Assembly: GCA_011045925.1 (NCBI GenBank)
Contig: DSBS01000040.1
Location: 1 to 22,319, forward strand
Direction of reading: 5' to 3'
Origin: Candidatus Woesearchaeota archaeon
GTDB lineage: Archaea > Nanobdellota > Nanobdellia > Woesearchaeales > JASKKU01
Length of the DNA: 22,319 bases
Shown here: positions 6,951 through 13,299 of the stretch, one piece after another
How positions within the stretch are numbered: the first letter of the stretch is position 1
Layout of the letters: every line of letters begins with the position of its first letter
Notes under the pieces: model-generated
What the model saw: only the letters and a program-made list of their open reading frames with translations
What the model was told of the DNA's origin: nothing
Database searches by the model: none
Made by a program: the position numbers and the translations under genes

Positions 6951-7469
6951 ATGTTTGGATTGGCTTCAGGTGAAGAAGAAAAAGAGAAGAAACTTAAGCA
7001 GGCTTTCCGCAGGATTAAGGAAGAGCTTGATGACCACAGGGACTCTATTAATGATAATACCCAGGAAATCCAGGCTAACTTTGACTTCTCAATCGAGATT
7101 GAAAAAAGGCTAAGCAAGCTTGAGGAAAAGTTTGAGCAGACTACGCTCCTTCTATCTGCAATGGCAGAAAAGCTCAACCTAAAGTTTATTCAGGATTACA
7201 GTTTTGACAAAGAGGTGTGGCTCACCAGAAAAGAAAAGGATATCCTGGTTTCTGCTATTGAGCTTTGTGAGCAGAACAAAGTAACCACAATACAAGAGAT
7301 TTCTGCATCCTCCTGCTATGAGCCAGAGCTTGTTAAAGACTCCCTGGTGGAGCTATCCAGAAAGGGTATCCCTATCCTTGTGAGAGAGGTAAACAGCTCA
7401 GCATATCTTGAGATTGACCAGAGCTTCCTTAAAGCGCAAAGGGAAAAAAAACTTATTGATCTTTCATAA
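6951..7469 (+). CDS. Coiled-coil protein with C-terminal winged-helix-like domain, 172 aa
   Basis: Family not recognised. Residues about 8-95 are strongly helical and heptad-like (IKEELDDH, IEIEKRLSKLEEKFE), suggesting a dimeric coiled coil. Residues about 103-172 look like a winged helix: a helix (KEKDILVSAIELCEQ), a segment TIQEISASSCYEPELVKDSLVELSRKG that fits helix-turn-helix, and a beta-wing ILVREVNSSAYLEID. This architecture suits a DNA-binding or chromosome-associated protein, or a regulator. There is no signal or membrane segment. It has its own promoter and follows tmk on the same strand after 47 nt. The domain reading is inference from pattern only; it could equally mediate protein-protein contacts. 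Confidence 0.72.
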   Translation: MFGLASGEEEKEKKLKQAFRRIKEELDDHRDSINDNTQEIQANFDFSIEIEKRLSKLEEKFEQTTLLLSAMAEKLNLKFIQDYSFDKEVWLTRKEKDILVSAIELCEQNKVTTIQEISASSCYEPELVKDSLVELSRKGIPILVREVNSSAYLEIDQSFLKAQREKKLIDLS

Positions 7470-7549
7470 GAATCATTTTATAAACTGGCAGTAAATCAGG
7501 CGAAAGCTCCCCCTATCTAAGAAAAAAACAACAGAAATATTACCCAGGC

Positions 7550-7708
7550 CTACCTCTCTTCTTCCTCAGGATTGTCCTCTTCAAAACCCTTCAGGAAACC
7601 TTCCTCAGCATCTGTAATCTCGTCGCCTTCTCTCCACTCGTCAATGTCTTGGTCTGCGTCCTGGGGCTGCCCGCCTTCAAGCTCTTCGTCCGCAAAATCT
7701 TCGACCAT
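7550..7708 (-). CDS. Small highly acidic protein, 52 aa
   Basis: By hand count, 24 of 52 residues are Asp or Glu, with a single Trp and few hydrophobics; probably disordered. Not recognised. The frame is open further upstream to 7768, but that extension is basic and hydrophobic and unlike the rest, while the ATG at 7708 is 20 nt after a TATA-like AATTAAAAACC (7729-7739, minus strand). The gene is convergent with the winged-helix gene and just downstream of the methyltransferase on its own strand. Small acidic proteins can act as nucleic-acid mimics, chaperones or protein-binding tails, but nothing here tells which. Moderate confidence that it is expressed, based on the promoter spacing. Confidence 0.5.
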   Translation of the reverse strand: MVEDFADEELEGGQPQDADQDIDEWREGDEITDAEEGFLKGFEEDNPEEEER

Positions 7709-7771
7709 AAAACACAACTTACCCAATTGGTTTTTAATTATTTTTATACACAAAAATATGTTTTGCAATAG

Positions 7772-8380
7772 TTATTTTGAATCCACACTTTTCTCGGACA
7801 AGTAAACTGTAAAACCACTCTTTCTTCCAACTGCCTGGCAGTTTCCAAAAACCTCAGTAGCTTTATCCTGAAGCGACCTCCCTCCTTTATTGTGCCTGGC
7901 AACCATCTGAAATGTTCCTCTGGAGTTCAAATGAGCTGAAGACTCCTCTATCAGCCTGAAGCAAATCTCTTTCCCTGCCGTCTGGGGAGGGTTAAGAAGA
8001 ATAAGGTCAAAAGCCCCCTTGATTTTAGAGAAGGCATCTGACTGGACTGCCTTTGCCCTTGCTTCTAGATTATGCAGCTTTATGTTCTTTTCAGCAAGCA
8101 TTACCGCCCTTGAGTTTATGTCACTCATCAGCACCACTGACTTTGGGCAGGAAAGGGCTATGAGAATACCTACAGCGCCATTGCCGCACCCCAGGTCAAG
8201 CACTTTTGAGCCTTCTTTTACTCTTGCCAGCTCAAGCAAAGCCTTGGTTCCCTTGTCAAGCCTGTCCTTTGAGAAGATGCCTGAAGCAGAGTACATCTCA
8301 ATATCCTTTCCTCTTGCAGCCACTCTAATCTTCTTTAAGCTTAGTGGCGAGCCCGGCTTTTCTGAAAAGTAGTGCTCCAT
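7772..8380 (-). CDS. MJ0882/RsmC-like class I SAM methyltransferase, 202 aa
   Basis: A Rossmann-fold methyltransferase. It shows HYFSEKP at 3-9, a typical beginning for the MJ0882 group, the SAM-binding motif VLDLGCGNGAVG at 60-71, an acidic residue ending strand 2 (MSDIN, 85-89), and NPPQTAGK at 130-137, the counterpart of NPPxRAGK in RsmC and MJ0882. That motif marks enzymes methylating the exocyclic amine of a base, in RsmC N2 of a guanine in 16S rRNA; the target here is inferred to be RNA. The frame continues upstream to 8593, but that part is antisense to sepF and has no methyltransferase features. The ATG at 8380 follows the palindromic TATA box 8403-8410 by the normal distance. The gene is divergent from sepF. 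Confidence 0.9.
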   Translation of the reverse strand: MEHYFSEKPGSPLSLKKIRVAARGKDIEMYSASGIFSKDRLDKGTKALLELARVKEGSKVLDLGCGNGAVGILIALSCPKSVVLMSDINSRAVMLAEKNIKLHNLEARAKAVQSDAFSKIKGAFDLILLNPPQTAGKEICFRLIEESSAHLNSRGTFQMVARHNKGGRSLQDKATEVFGNCQAVGRKSGFTVYLSEKSVDSK

Positions 8381-8402
8381 GCCGTTATAAAAAGCAAAAG
8401 CT

Positions 8403-8410
8403 TTATATAA
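8403..8410. promoter_or_regulatory. Palindromic TATA box shared by the methyltransferase and sepF
   Basis: TTATATAA is self-complementary and the best TATA match in the 73-bp divergent region. It is 22 nt from the methyltransferase ATG (leaderless spacing) and 43 nt from the sepF ATG, leaving room for a short sepF leader containing its SD. A weaker element (about 8428-8434) could serve sepF instead, but would put the SD outside the mRNA. Confidence 0.5.
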
Positions 8411-8440
8411 TTTATTACTCACTGGGCTTATAACAGCCAA

Positions 8441-8445
8441 GGAGG
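8441..8445 (+). promoter_or_regulatory. Strong Shine-Dalgarno of sepF
   Basis: GGAGG lies 8 nt before the ATG at 8454. A strong SD is unusual in this mostly leaderless window and suggests high or leader-dependent translation of sepF. Confidence 0.65.
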
Positions 8446-8453
8446 TTTTCAAA

Positions 8454-8879
8454 ATGGTTAAGTTTTTGAAGAAGTTTGCGCAGAAGTTTAAAGGAGATAG
8501 CGAGTACGATCTTGTTGAAGGAGAAAGCGAGTATGTTGAGCTGGATGCTGACAAAATAGATATGCATGACAGAAGCTCAAAGATAATCATCAAGCCTTAT
8601 ACTCTCAACGATTTTGTGGACACTAAGCCGATTGTGGATGTGTTAAGGGAAGGCAATACTATTGCGCTTATAAACATACAGCCTTTAAAGGAAAAAGACC
8701 TGATGGAAGTAAAGAGGGCTATTGCAAGAATCAAAAAAACAATTGATGCTGTTGATGGAGACATTGCAGGCTTTGGTGAAGACTACTTGGTTGCTACCCC
8801 TCCTTTTGCAAGGATTGAGAGGCACAAAAAGCAGGCAAAGCCGCAAAAAAAAGATGATGATGACTTCGAGACTTTTTGA
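8454..8879 (+). CDS. sepF: Archaeal cell division protein SepF
   Basis: SepF anchors FtsZ filaments to the membrane at midcell in many archaea that use FtsZ. The 141-aa product starts with a short amphipathic basic helix (MVKFLKKFAQKFKG, 1-14), the membrane-binding part, then an acidic linker (about 15-38), then the globular SepF core. Core marks include KIIIKPYTLNDF, a strand-turn segment GNTIALINIQPL, and DLMEVKRAIARIKKTIDAVDGDIAGFGEDYLVATPP near the end, typical of archaeal SepF/DUF1621-type proteins. The C-terminal tail is Lys- then Asp-rich. The start is fixed by a strong SD. No ftsZ is in the window. Transcription is divergent from the methyltransferase and probably ends in the T-rich run just downstream. 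Confidence 0.92.
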   Translation: MVKFLKKFAQKFKGDSEYDLVEGESEYVELDADKIDMHDRSSKIIIKPYTLNDFVDTKPIVDVLREGNTIALINIQPLKEKDLMEVKRAIARIKKTIDAVDGDIAGFGEDYLVATPPFARIERHKKQAKPQKKDDDDFETF

Positions 8880-8883
8880 TTGG

Positions 8884-8914
8884 CTTTTTCTTATCTTTTT
8901 TCTCACTTTTCTCT
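8884..8914 (+). terminator. T-rich terminator after sepF
   Basis: Three runs of 4-6 T interrupted by single C or A bases begin 5 nt after the sepF stop with no hairpin, as in archaeal oligo-T termination. Confidence 0.5.
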
Positions 8915-8928
8915 TGTTATAGAAAAGA

Positions 8929-8937
8929 ATATAAATA
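8929..8937 (+). promoter_or_regulatory. TATA box of the nucleotidyltransferase-like gene
   Basis: ATATAAATA ends 19 nt before the ATG at 8957. The space between contains the inverted repeat GCAGT-N6-ACTGC (8941-8956), which directly abuts the start codon. Confidence 0.6.
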
Positions 8938-8956
8938 AAGGCAGTATTTACACTGC

Positions 8957-9937
8957 ATGGACGTAACTACTGCGCTGGAACAAATAATCTTTTCGCACCA
9001 TGATCCAAATACATGGTACTATGTACAGTACTATGATTACCTAAAAGGGTACAACCAGCAGATTCAGAAAGTTCTGGTGAGCTACTTAAGTGACCTTTTT
9101 AAAAGCCATAAAGAGATTTCACTCGAGAATACTGCAGTTTCTGTAGTAGGAAGCGACGCAAGGCTGGAAAAAGGAGAAAAGTCGCAGATTGAGCTTCTGT
9201 TTGTCACTGATGCAGAGAAAGATTTCTTTGGAGGTGCAATCAAAGCTATTCAGGAAAACAGCAGAGTATTCAATAATCTTGAGCTAAAGGATAATAATGA
9301 AGACATGGCTTTATTCCAGAATAACCGCTCAACAAAATTCCCTTCAAGAGCTTTAGATTCCAGGTTTATCATTGGAAACCATGATGAGCTGTTCTCACAG
9401 ATGAAAGAAAAGCTGAACTGGGATATTGCAGCAGGCTATAGCTCCCTGAAGAAAGCCCTTAAGGAAAGGATTAGGTATTACAGAGGAATTATGCTTGAAG
9501 GCAGAAACCGATTCAAGGGAGAAGAAATTATTCATTATGACCTTGAAAAGGGAATTACTTATTACAACGAAAAAGAGAATATGATTTCCTTTAAGGGAGG
9601 GCCTTTGCGCCTTGTTAACTCAATTCTGACTAGAAATATCATTGGATACATTAAAAACCAGCCAGAAGATGCCTCATTCACCAAAAACCTCCCAGCAAAC
9701 ATTAAGCAAAGAATCTATTACCTGCTGCCTCTGCCTGAATTCAGCTTAACTTCAAGAGAGACTGACCTGCTTACTGATGACTATGCCTACTTCCTCTGGC
9801 AGTACCACAGAAGCCAATGCAACTCCCACAGAGAAAAACAATGTGAAACGGAATTTGATGCTAAAGAGGTAAAGGAAAGAATTAAAGAACTGGACTCTCT
9901 GCTTAGGAAGCCCATCCTGACCTATGAAAATTGCTAA
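8957..9937 (+). CDS. DUF294/GlnD-like nucleotidyltransferase-fold protein with eroded active site, 326 aa
   Basis: Likely related to the nucleotidyltransferase domain of the GlnD/DUF294 group. The usual motif is GSxARxE followed about five residues later by SDxD, the two Asp binding metal. Here GSDARLEKGEKSQIELLFV at 65-83 keeps Gly-Ser, Arg and Glu, but the SDxD becomes SQIE, so the first metal Asp is Gln77 and the second is Glu79. A second family-like element, RALDSRFIIGNHDELF at 131-146, resembles the LDSRxVxGDxxLF segment of DUF294. The C-terminal half is helical, with several Arg/Tyr-rich helices. It should bind nucleotide or a partner poorly or not catalyse at all. It is monocistronic with its own TATA box and convergent with galE. 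The family call is from motif memory and moderate in confidence. Confidence 0.6.
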   Translation: MDVTTALEQIIFSHHDPNTWYYVQYYDYLKGYNQQIQKVLVSYLSDLFKSHKEISLENTAVSVVGSDARLEKGEKSQIELLFVTDAEKDFFGGAIKAIQENSRVFNNLELKDNNEDMALFQNNRSTKFPSRALDSRFIIGNHDELFSQMKEKLNWDIAAGYSSLKKALKERIRYYRGIMLEGRNRFKGEEIIHYDLEKGITYYNEKENMISFKGGPLRLVNSILTRNIIGYIKNQPEDASFTKNLPANIKQRIYYLLPLPEFSLTSRETDLLTDDYAYFLWQYHRSQCNSHREKQCETEFDAKEVKERIKELDSLLRKPILTYENC

Positions 9938-9950
9938 AGTAGAAAGCTCG

Positions 9951-10940
9951 CTAGCTGCGGCTCTTGTTCTGCTTAACTTCCCAGTCATAAGCATGCTTAA
10001 CTATCGTCTTAATATCACTATACTCTGGCTCCCAGCCTAAAAGCCTTTTGATTTTCTCAGGGTTTGCTATAAGCTTAGCCGGGTCGCCCGGCCTTCTGGG
10101 CTTAAACTCTACTGGAAAATCTTTTCCGGAGACTTCCTTAACCATTTTAATCACTTCCATCACGCTACTCCCTTTTCCATAACCTACATTAAACACATCA
10201 CTTTTCTTTTCTTCTTCAAGGAAATCAAGCGCAAGCATATGAGCTTTCGCAAGGTCATACACATGCACATAATCTCTTACACCTGTTCCGTCCAGAGTGG
10301 GATAGTCGTTGCCAAAGACATAAAAGCAGTCTCTTCTTCCGAGGGCTGTATCAATTACGCTAGGTATAAGGTGAGTCCTTTTCTTATGCATGTCACCAAG
10401 CTCAAGCTCTGGGTCTGCACCTGCAGCATTAAAGTAGCGCAAAGCCACAAACTTCATCTTATACGCAATGTCAAACCAATTAAGAATCCTCTCAAACATT
10501 GCCTTGGTCTCCCCATAAGCATTAATTGGGCTTAACGACATGTCTTCTTTTACAGAATCCTCTTCTGGAATCCCATAAACCGCTGCAGAGGAAGAAAAGA
10601 TTATTCGCTTTACATTGCTGTCTTTCATTGCCTTAAGAAGAGAGATGCCTTCGCAGATGTTGTTTTCAAAAAAGTCAGCAGGGTTTTCCATTGAAAGGCC
10701 TACCTCAATATTAGCAGCAAAGTGAATAACAGCATCGATCCTGTTCTCCTTAAGTATCAGGCTCATCGCCTCATAGTCTCCTATATTATTGGCAAAGTAA
10801 CTGGCTCCTTCCAGCTTAAGCTCGTTGCTTCCGTTGCTAAGGTTATCAACAACAAAAACATTATAGCCCTTCTTTTTAAGCAGTTTTGCGGTCATTGAGC
10901 CAATATAGCCCAGGCCACCAGTAACAAGGACATTTCTCAT
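9951..10940 (-). CDS. galE: UDP-glucose 4-epimerase
   Basis: Interconverts UDP-glucose and UDP-galactose (or the N-acetylated forms) using bound NAD; an extended short-chain dehydrogenase. The NAD-binding motif TGGLGYIGS is at 7-15, HFAAN at 73-77, FSSSAAVYG at 115-123, and the catalytic Tyr-x3-Lys is YGETK at 142-146. NAAG, GTGVRDYVHVYDLA and FNVGYGKGSSVMEV further on are typical of GalE proper rather than dTDP-glucose dehydratases. Length (329 aa) is normal. The ATG at 10940 has GGTG a few nt upstream and A/T-rich boxes at 10971-10981 and about 10963-10969; either could be the TATA box. It is convergent with the preceding gene (14-nt gap) and divergent from rps6e. It supplies galactose donors for surface glycans, consistent with the guanylyltransferase and GT4 gene. 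Confidence 0.95.
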   Translation of the reverse strand: MRNVLVTGGLGYIGSMTAKLLKKKGYNVFVVDNLSNGSNELKLEGASYFANNIGDYEAMSLILKENRIDAVIHFAANIEVGLSMENPADFFENNICEGISLLKAMKDSNVKRIIFSSSAAVYGIPEEDSVKEDMSLSPINAYGETKAMFERILNWFDIAYKMKFVALRYFNAAGADPELELGDMHKKRTHLIPSVIDTALGRRDCFYVFGNDYPTLDGTGVRDYVHVYDLAKAHMLALDFLEEEKKSDVFNVGYGKGSSVMEVIKMVKEVSGKDFPVEFKPRRPGDPAKLIANPEKIKRLLGWEPEYSDIKTIVKHAYDWEVKQNKSRS

Positions 10941-11030
10941 AATAACACCAGATTAGATTTAGCTTAATTCATTTATATATCTTTTGAAAACAAAATTCTC
11001 CTCTTTTCTGCCTGAAAAAATACAAAAAAC

Positions 11031-11040
11031 TTTATAAATA
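11031..11040 (+). promoter_or_regulatory. TATA box of the rps6e-aIF2-gamma operon
   Basis: TTTATAAATA ends 30 nt before the ATG at 11071, leaving a leader of only a few nucleotides. Confidence 0.6.
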
Positions 11041-11070
11041 CCCTGAAAATCTTTGGTTTCGTGATAAAAA

Positions 11071-11466
11071 ATGGCAGAGTTTAAAGTCGTTGTATCTGAT
11101 TCAAAAAAAGGGAAAAGCTACTCTTTTGAAGCCAAGGAAGATGCTGCTGAGAAGCTGCTCGGGCTCAAGATAGGAAGCAAGTTTGATGGAAGCCTGATTG
11201 GGCTTGATGGCTATGAGCTGGAAATAACCGGCGGCTCTGATGCAAGCGGTTTTCCTATGAAGAAAAGCCTGGAAGGCACATCCAGAAAGAAAATCATTAT
11301 TCCAAAGGGCTTTGGGCTGAGAAAAGTAAGAAATGATATCAGAAGAAGAAAGACTTTTGCAGGCAATACTGTTTTTGAAGACACTGCCCAGATTAATACT
11401 TCTGTAGCAAAGCATGGCAAAAAGCCATTAGGGGAGGAAAATGACCAAAAAGAAGCTGGTGAATGA
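11071..11466 (+). CDS. rps6e: Small-subunit ribosomal protein S6e (eS6)
   Basis: A component of the archaeal/eukaryotic 30S/40S subunit, absent from bacteria. The 131-aa product has the normal archaeal length. It begins with the beta-barrel core (MAEFKVVVSD) and carries GLKIGSKFDG, LEITGGSDASGFPM at about 50-63 (the family signature around GGSDxxGFPM), and a basic stretch GLRKVRNDIRRRKT at about 91-103, the RNA-binding part. The C-terminal tail overlaps the start of aIF2-gamma by 26 nt. Linkage of S6e to the initiation factor gamma subunit is seen in other archaea. The start follows a TATA box at 11031-11040. Identification is firm. Confidence 0.96.
   Translation: MAEFKVVVSDSKKGKSYSFEAKEDAAEKLLGLKIGSKFDGSLIGLDGYELEITGGSDASGFPMKKSLEGTSRKKIIIPKGFGLRKVRNDIRRRKTFAGNTVFEDTAQINTSVAKHGKKPLGEENDQKEAGE
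11433..11437 (+). promoter_or_regulatory. Shine-Dalgarno of aIF2-gamma inside rps6e
   Basis: GGAGG in the 3' end of rps6e lies just before the ATG at 11441 and decides that start over a later in-frame ATG at 11474. It fits coupled or internal initiation in the operon. Confidence 0.6.
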
Positions 11467-12682
11467 GCCTGAGATGAACATTGGGCTCTTTGGGCATGTT
11501 GACCATGGCAAGACCACATTGGTTAAGTCTCTCTCCGGCAGGTGGACAGACACACATTCTGAAGAGATGAAAAGGGGGATTACTATCCGCCTTGGCTACG
11601 CAAACATTAACATATACGAATGCCCAAAATGCAAATCTTCTGAAAGATTCTCTGTTAAAGATAAATGCTCAGCCTGTGGCTCTAAAGCAAAGCTTCTTAG
11701 AACTATATCATTAATTGATGCCCCTGGGCATGAGTCGCTAATGGCTACAATGCTTTCAGGTGCTGCAATTATAGATGGTGCATTGCTTCTTGTTGCAGCG
11801 AATGAAAAATGCCCGCAGCCACAGACAAAAGAGCACCTTATGGCGCTTCAGATAATAGGAATCAAAAAGGTTATTGTAGTCCAGAATAAGGTTGACACAG
11901 TATCCAAAGAGAGGGCTGAAGAGAATTACAGGGAAATAAATGAATTCCTAAAGGGAACTGAATACGAAAAAGCGCCGCTCATCCCTATTTCTGCACAGCA
12001 TGCAATCAATATTGACTTACTTCTTGAAAAGATGGAAGAACTGTTCAGAACCCCAAAGCGGGATACAAAGAAAGACCCTTTGTTTTTCATAGCAAGGTCT
12101 TTTGACATAAACTCACCCGGCACATCTCCCTCAAAAATCTCCGGCGGGATTCTGGGCGGCTCAATGAAACAAGGTGTACTAAGTGTTGGAGATGAGATTG
12201 AGATTAGCCCTGGTTATAAGATAGAAAAGAAGGGGAAAACCGAGTGGAAGCCAATATTCACTACAATTGTTGGAGTTAAAACAGATAAGTTTGAGGTTGA
12301 AAGCGCAAACCCTGGAGGATCTTATGCACTGCTTACGCTTTTCGACCCTTCTATCTGCAAGTCTGACTCCTTGCTTGGCTCTGTTGCTGGGCTAAAGGGA
12401 AAGCTTCCTCCTGTTCACAACTCGCTTTCTCTTGAGGTTAATCTACTTGACAGGGTTGTAGGAACCAACGAAGACTTAAAAGTAGAGCATATAAAGCCAA
12501 ATGAGATTCTTATGCTTAATGTCAATTCTGCTGCTACAGTCGGAGTTGTGATGGAGTCCTACAAAAATAAAGTTAAGTGCAACCTTAAAATGCCAGTGTG
12601 CGCAGAAAAAGGCTCAAGAGTAACCATATCAAGAAGGCTTGGGACAAGGTTCAGGCTGATCGGGTATGGGAATATTGTATAA
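11441..12682 (+). CDS. eif2g: Translation initiation factor aIF2 subunit gamma
   Basis: The GTPase core of archaeal initiation factor 2; with alpha and beta it brings initiator Met-tRNA to the small subunit. The 413-aa product shows GHVDHGKT at 18-25 (G1), RGITIRLGYA at 45-54 (switch 1), a zinc knuckle with C61, C64, C76 and C79, DAPGHE at 93-98 (G3), NEKCPQPQTKEH at 121-132 (a hallmark of the gamma subunit), NKVD at 149-152 (G4) and an ISAQ motif (G5). Domains II and III follow, with GGSMKQGVLSVGDEIEI and the end RLGTRFRLIGYGNIV. The start is set by a strong SD inside rps6e; the later ATG at 11474 would cut away residues that precede the G domain. It overlaps rps6e by 26 nt and is convergent with the MarC gene, 13 nt away. 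All catalytic motifs are intact. Confidence 0.97.
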   Translation: MTKKKLVNEPEMNIGLFGHVDHGKTTLVKSLSGRWTDTHSEEMKRGITIRLGYANINIYECPKCKSSERFSVKDKCSACGSKAKLLRTISLIDAPGHESLMATMLSGAAIIDGALLLVAANEKCPQPQTKEHLMALQIIGIKKVIVVQNKVDTVSKERAEENYREINEFLKGTEYEKAPLIPISAQHAINIDLLLEKMEELFRTPKRDTKKDPLFFIARSFDINSPGTSPSKISGGILGGSMKQGVLSVGDEIEISPGYKIEKKGKTEWKPIFTTIVGVKTDKFEVESANPGGSYALLTLFDPSICKSDSLLGSVAGLKGKLPPVHNSLSLEVNLLDRVVGTNEDLKVEHIKPNEILMLNVNSAATVGVVMESYKNKVKCNLKMPVCAEKGSRVTISRRLGTRFRLIGYGNIV

Positions 12683-12695
12683 AAAATTTCTAAAT

Positions 12696-13295
12696 CTAAA
12701 GGAAGAAAATCGCCTTTATTCCTGTTGTAATCATGCTCACTCCCCATGAAATTGTGATTAACCCAAGGATTGTTGAGATAATCTGCACTGCTGTCCTGCT
12801 TAGCACCTTCTCAAAGAACGAGCTGAAATAGAACATCGCTCCTGTAAGAGCAAGCACTGTGAATACTGCTAAGCCAGTTAGCAGGATGCCAAAATCTCCA
12901 GATGCTATGATGATTGTTGTAATAGCTGCAGGGCCTGTAAGCAGAGGCGTGGCAATTATTGCAGCTACTGCATTTCCTGAGGTTTTCTTTTCTTTGTCAA
13001 GGTTCATAAGCGGGCTTCCAAGGACCATTCTGATTCCGAGAATCCCAAGGATTATCCCGCCAGCAATCCTGAACTCATCAATGCTTGTTGAGAACAAGTA
13101 GAGCAGCCTCTCTCCAAAAAGAAGAACAAGAAAAGACAGGGAAAATGCCAGGCTGACTGCATAGGCAGCAATCAGCTTTTTCTCTCTATTTGTTGCATGT
13201 GGAAGCGCTGAAACAAAAACCATAAAACTGGCAGGAGGATCAAAGATTACTGCAAAGAGTACAACAAGCTGGAAAAACTCAACTATTCCTGACAA
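12696..13295 (-). CDS. MarC-family integral membrane protein, 199 aa
   Basis: A six-helix membrane protein of the MarC (UPF0056) family; the function is not settled and it is not a proven drug exporter. Helices are visible at about 5-28, 41-61, 71-90, 107-130, 135-153 and 168-190. Family marks are FAVIFDPPASFMVFVSA near the N-terminus (usual form DPxGxxP), GGIILGILGIRMV at about 79-91, and IATPLLTGPAAITTIII at about 113-129, the duplicated ATPLLxGPGAI motif of MarC. The start codon is TTG at 13295, 4 nt after an AGGTGA SD that overlaps the rfcL stop, so translation is probably coupled to rfcL. It has no promoter of its own that I can see. The link with a clamp loader is probably only operon packing. 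Confidence 0.9.
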   Translation of the reverse strand: MSGIVEFFQLVVLFAVIFDPPASFMVFVSALPHATNREKKLIAAYAVSLAFSLSFLVLLFGERLLYLFSTSIDEFRIAGGIILGILGIRMVLGSPLMNLDKEKKTSGNAVAAIIATPLLTGPAAITTIIIASGDFGILLTGLAVFTVLALTGAMFYFSSFFEKVLSRTAVQIISTILGLITISWGVSMITTGIKAIFFL

Positions 13296-13299
13296 GCTT

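Noticed and set aside
8381..8593. Upstream extension of the methyltransferase frame by 71 codons
   Set aside because: Ser-rich, antisense to sepF, lies beyond the TATA box, and lacks methyltransferase similarity; the ATG at 8380 matches the MJ0882 family start.
10239..10535. Plus-strand frame inside galE
   Set aside because: Antisense shadow of a well-conserved epimerase region.
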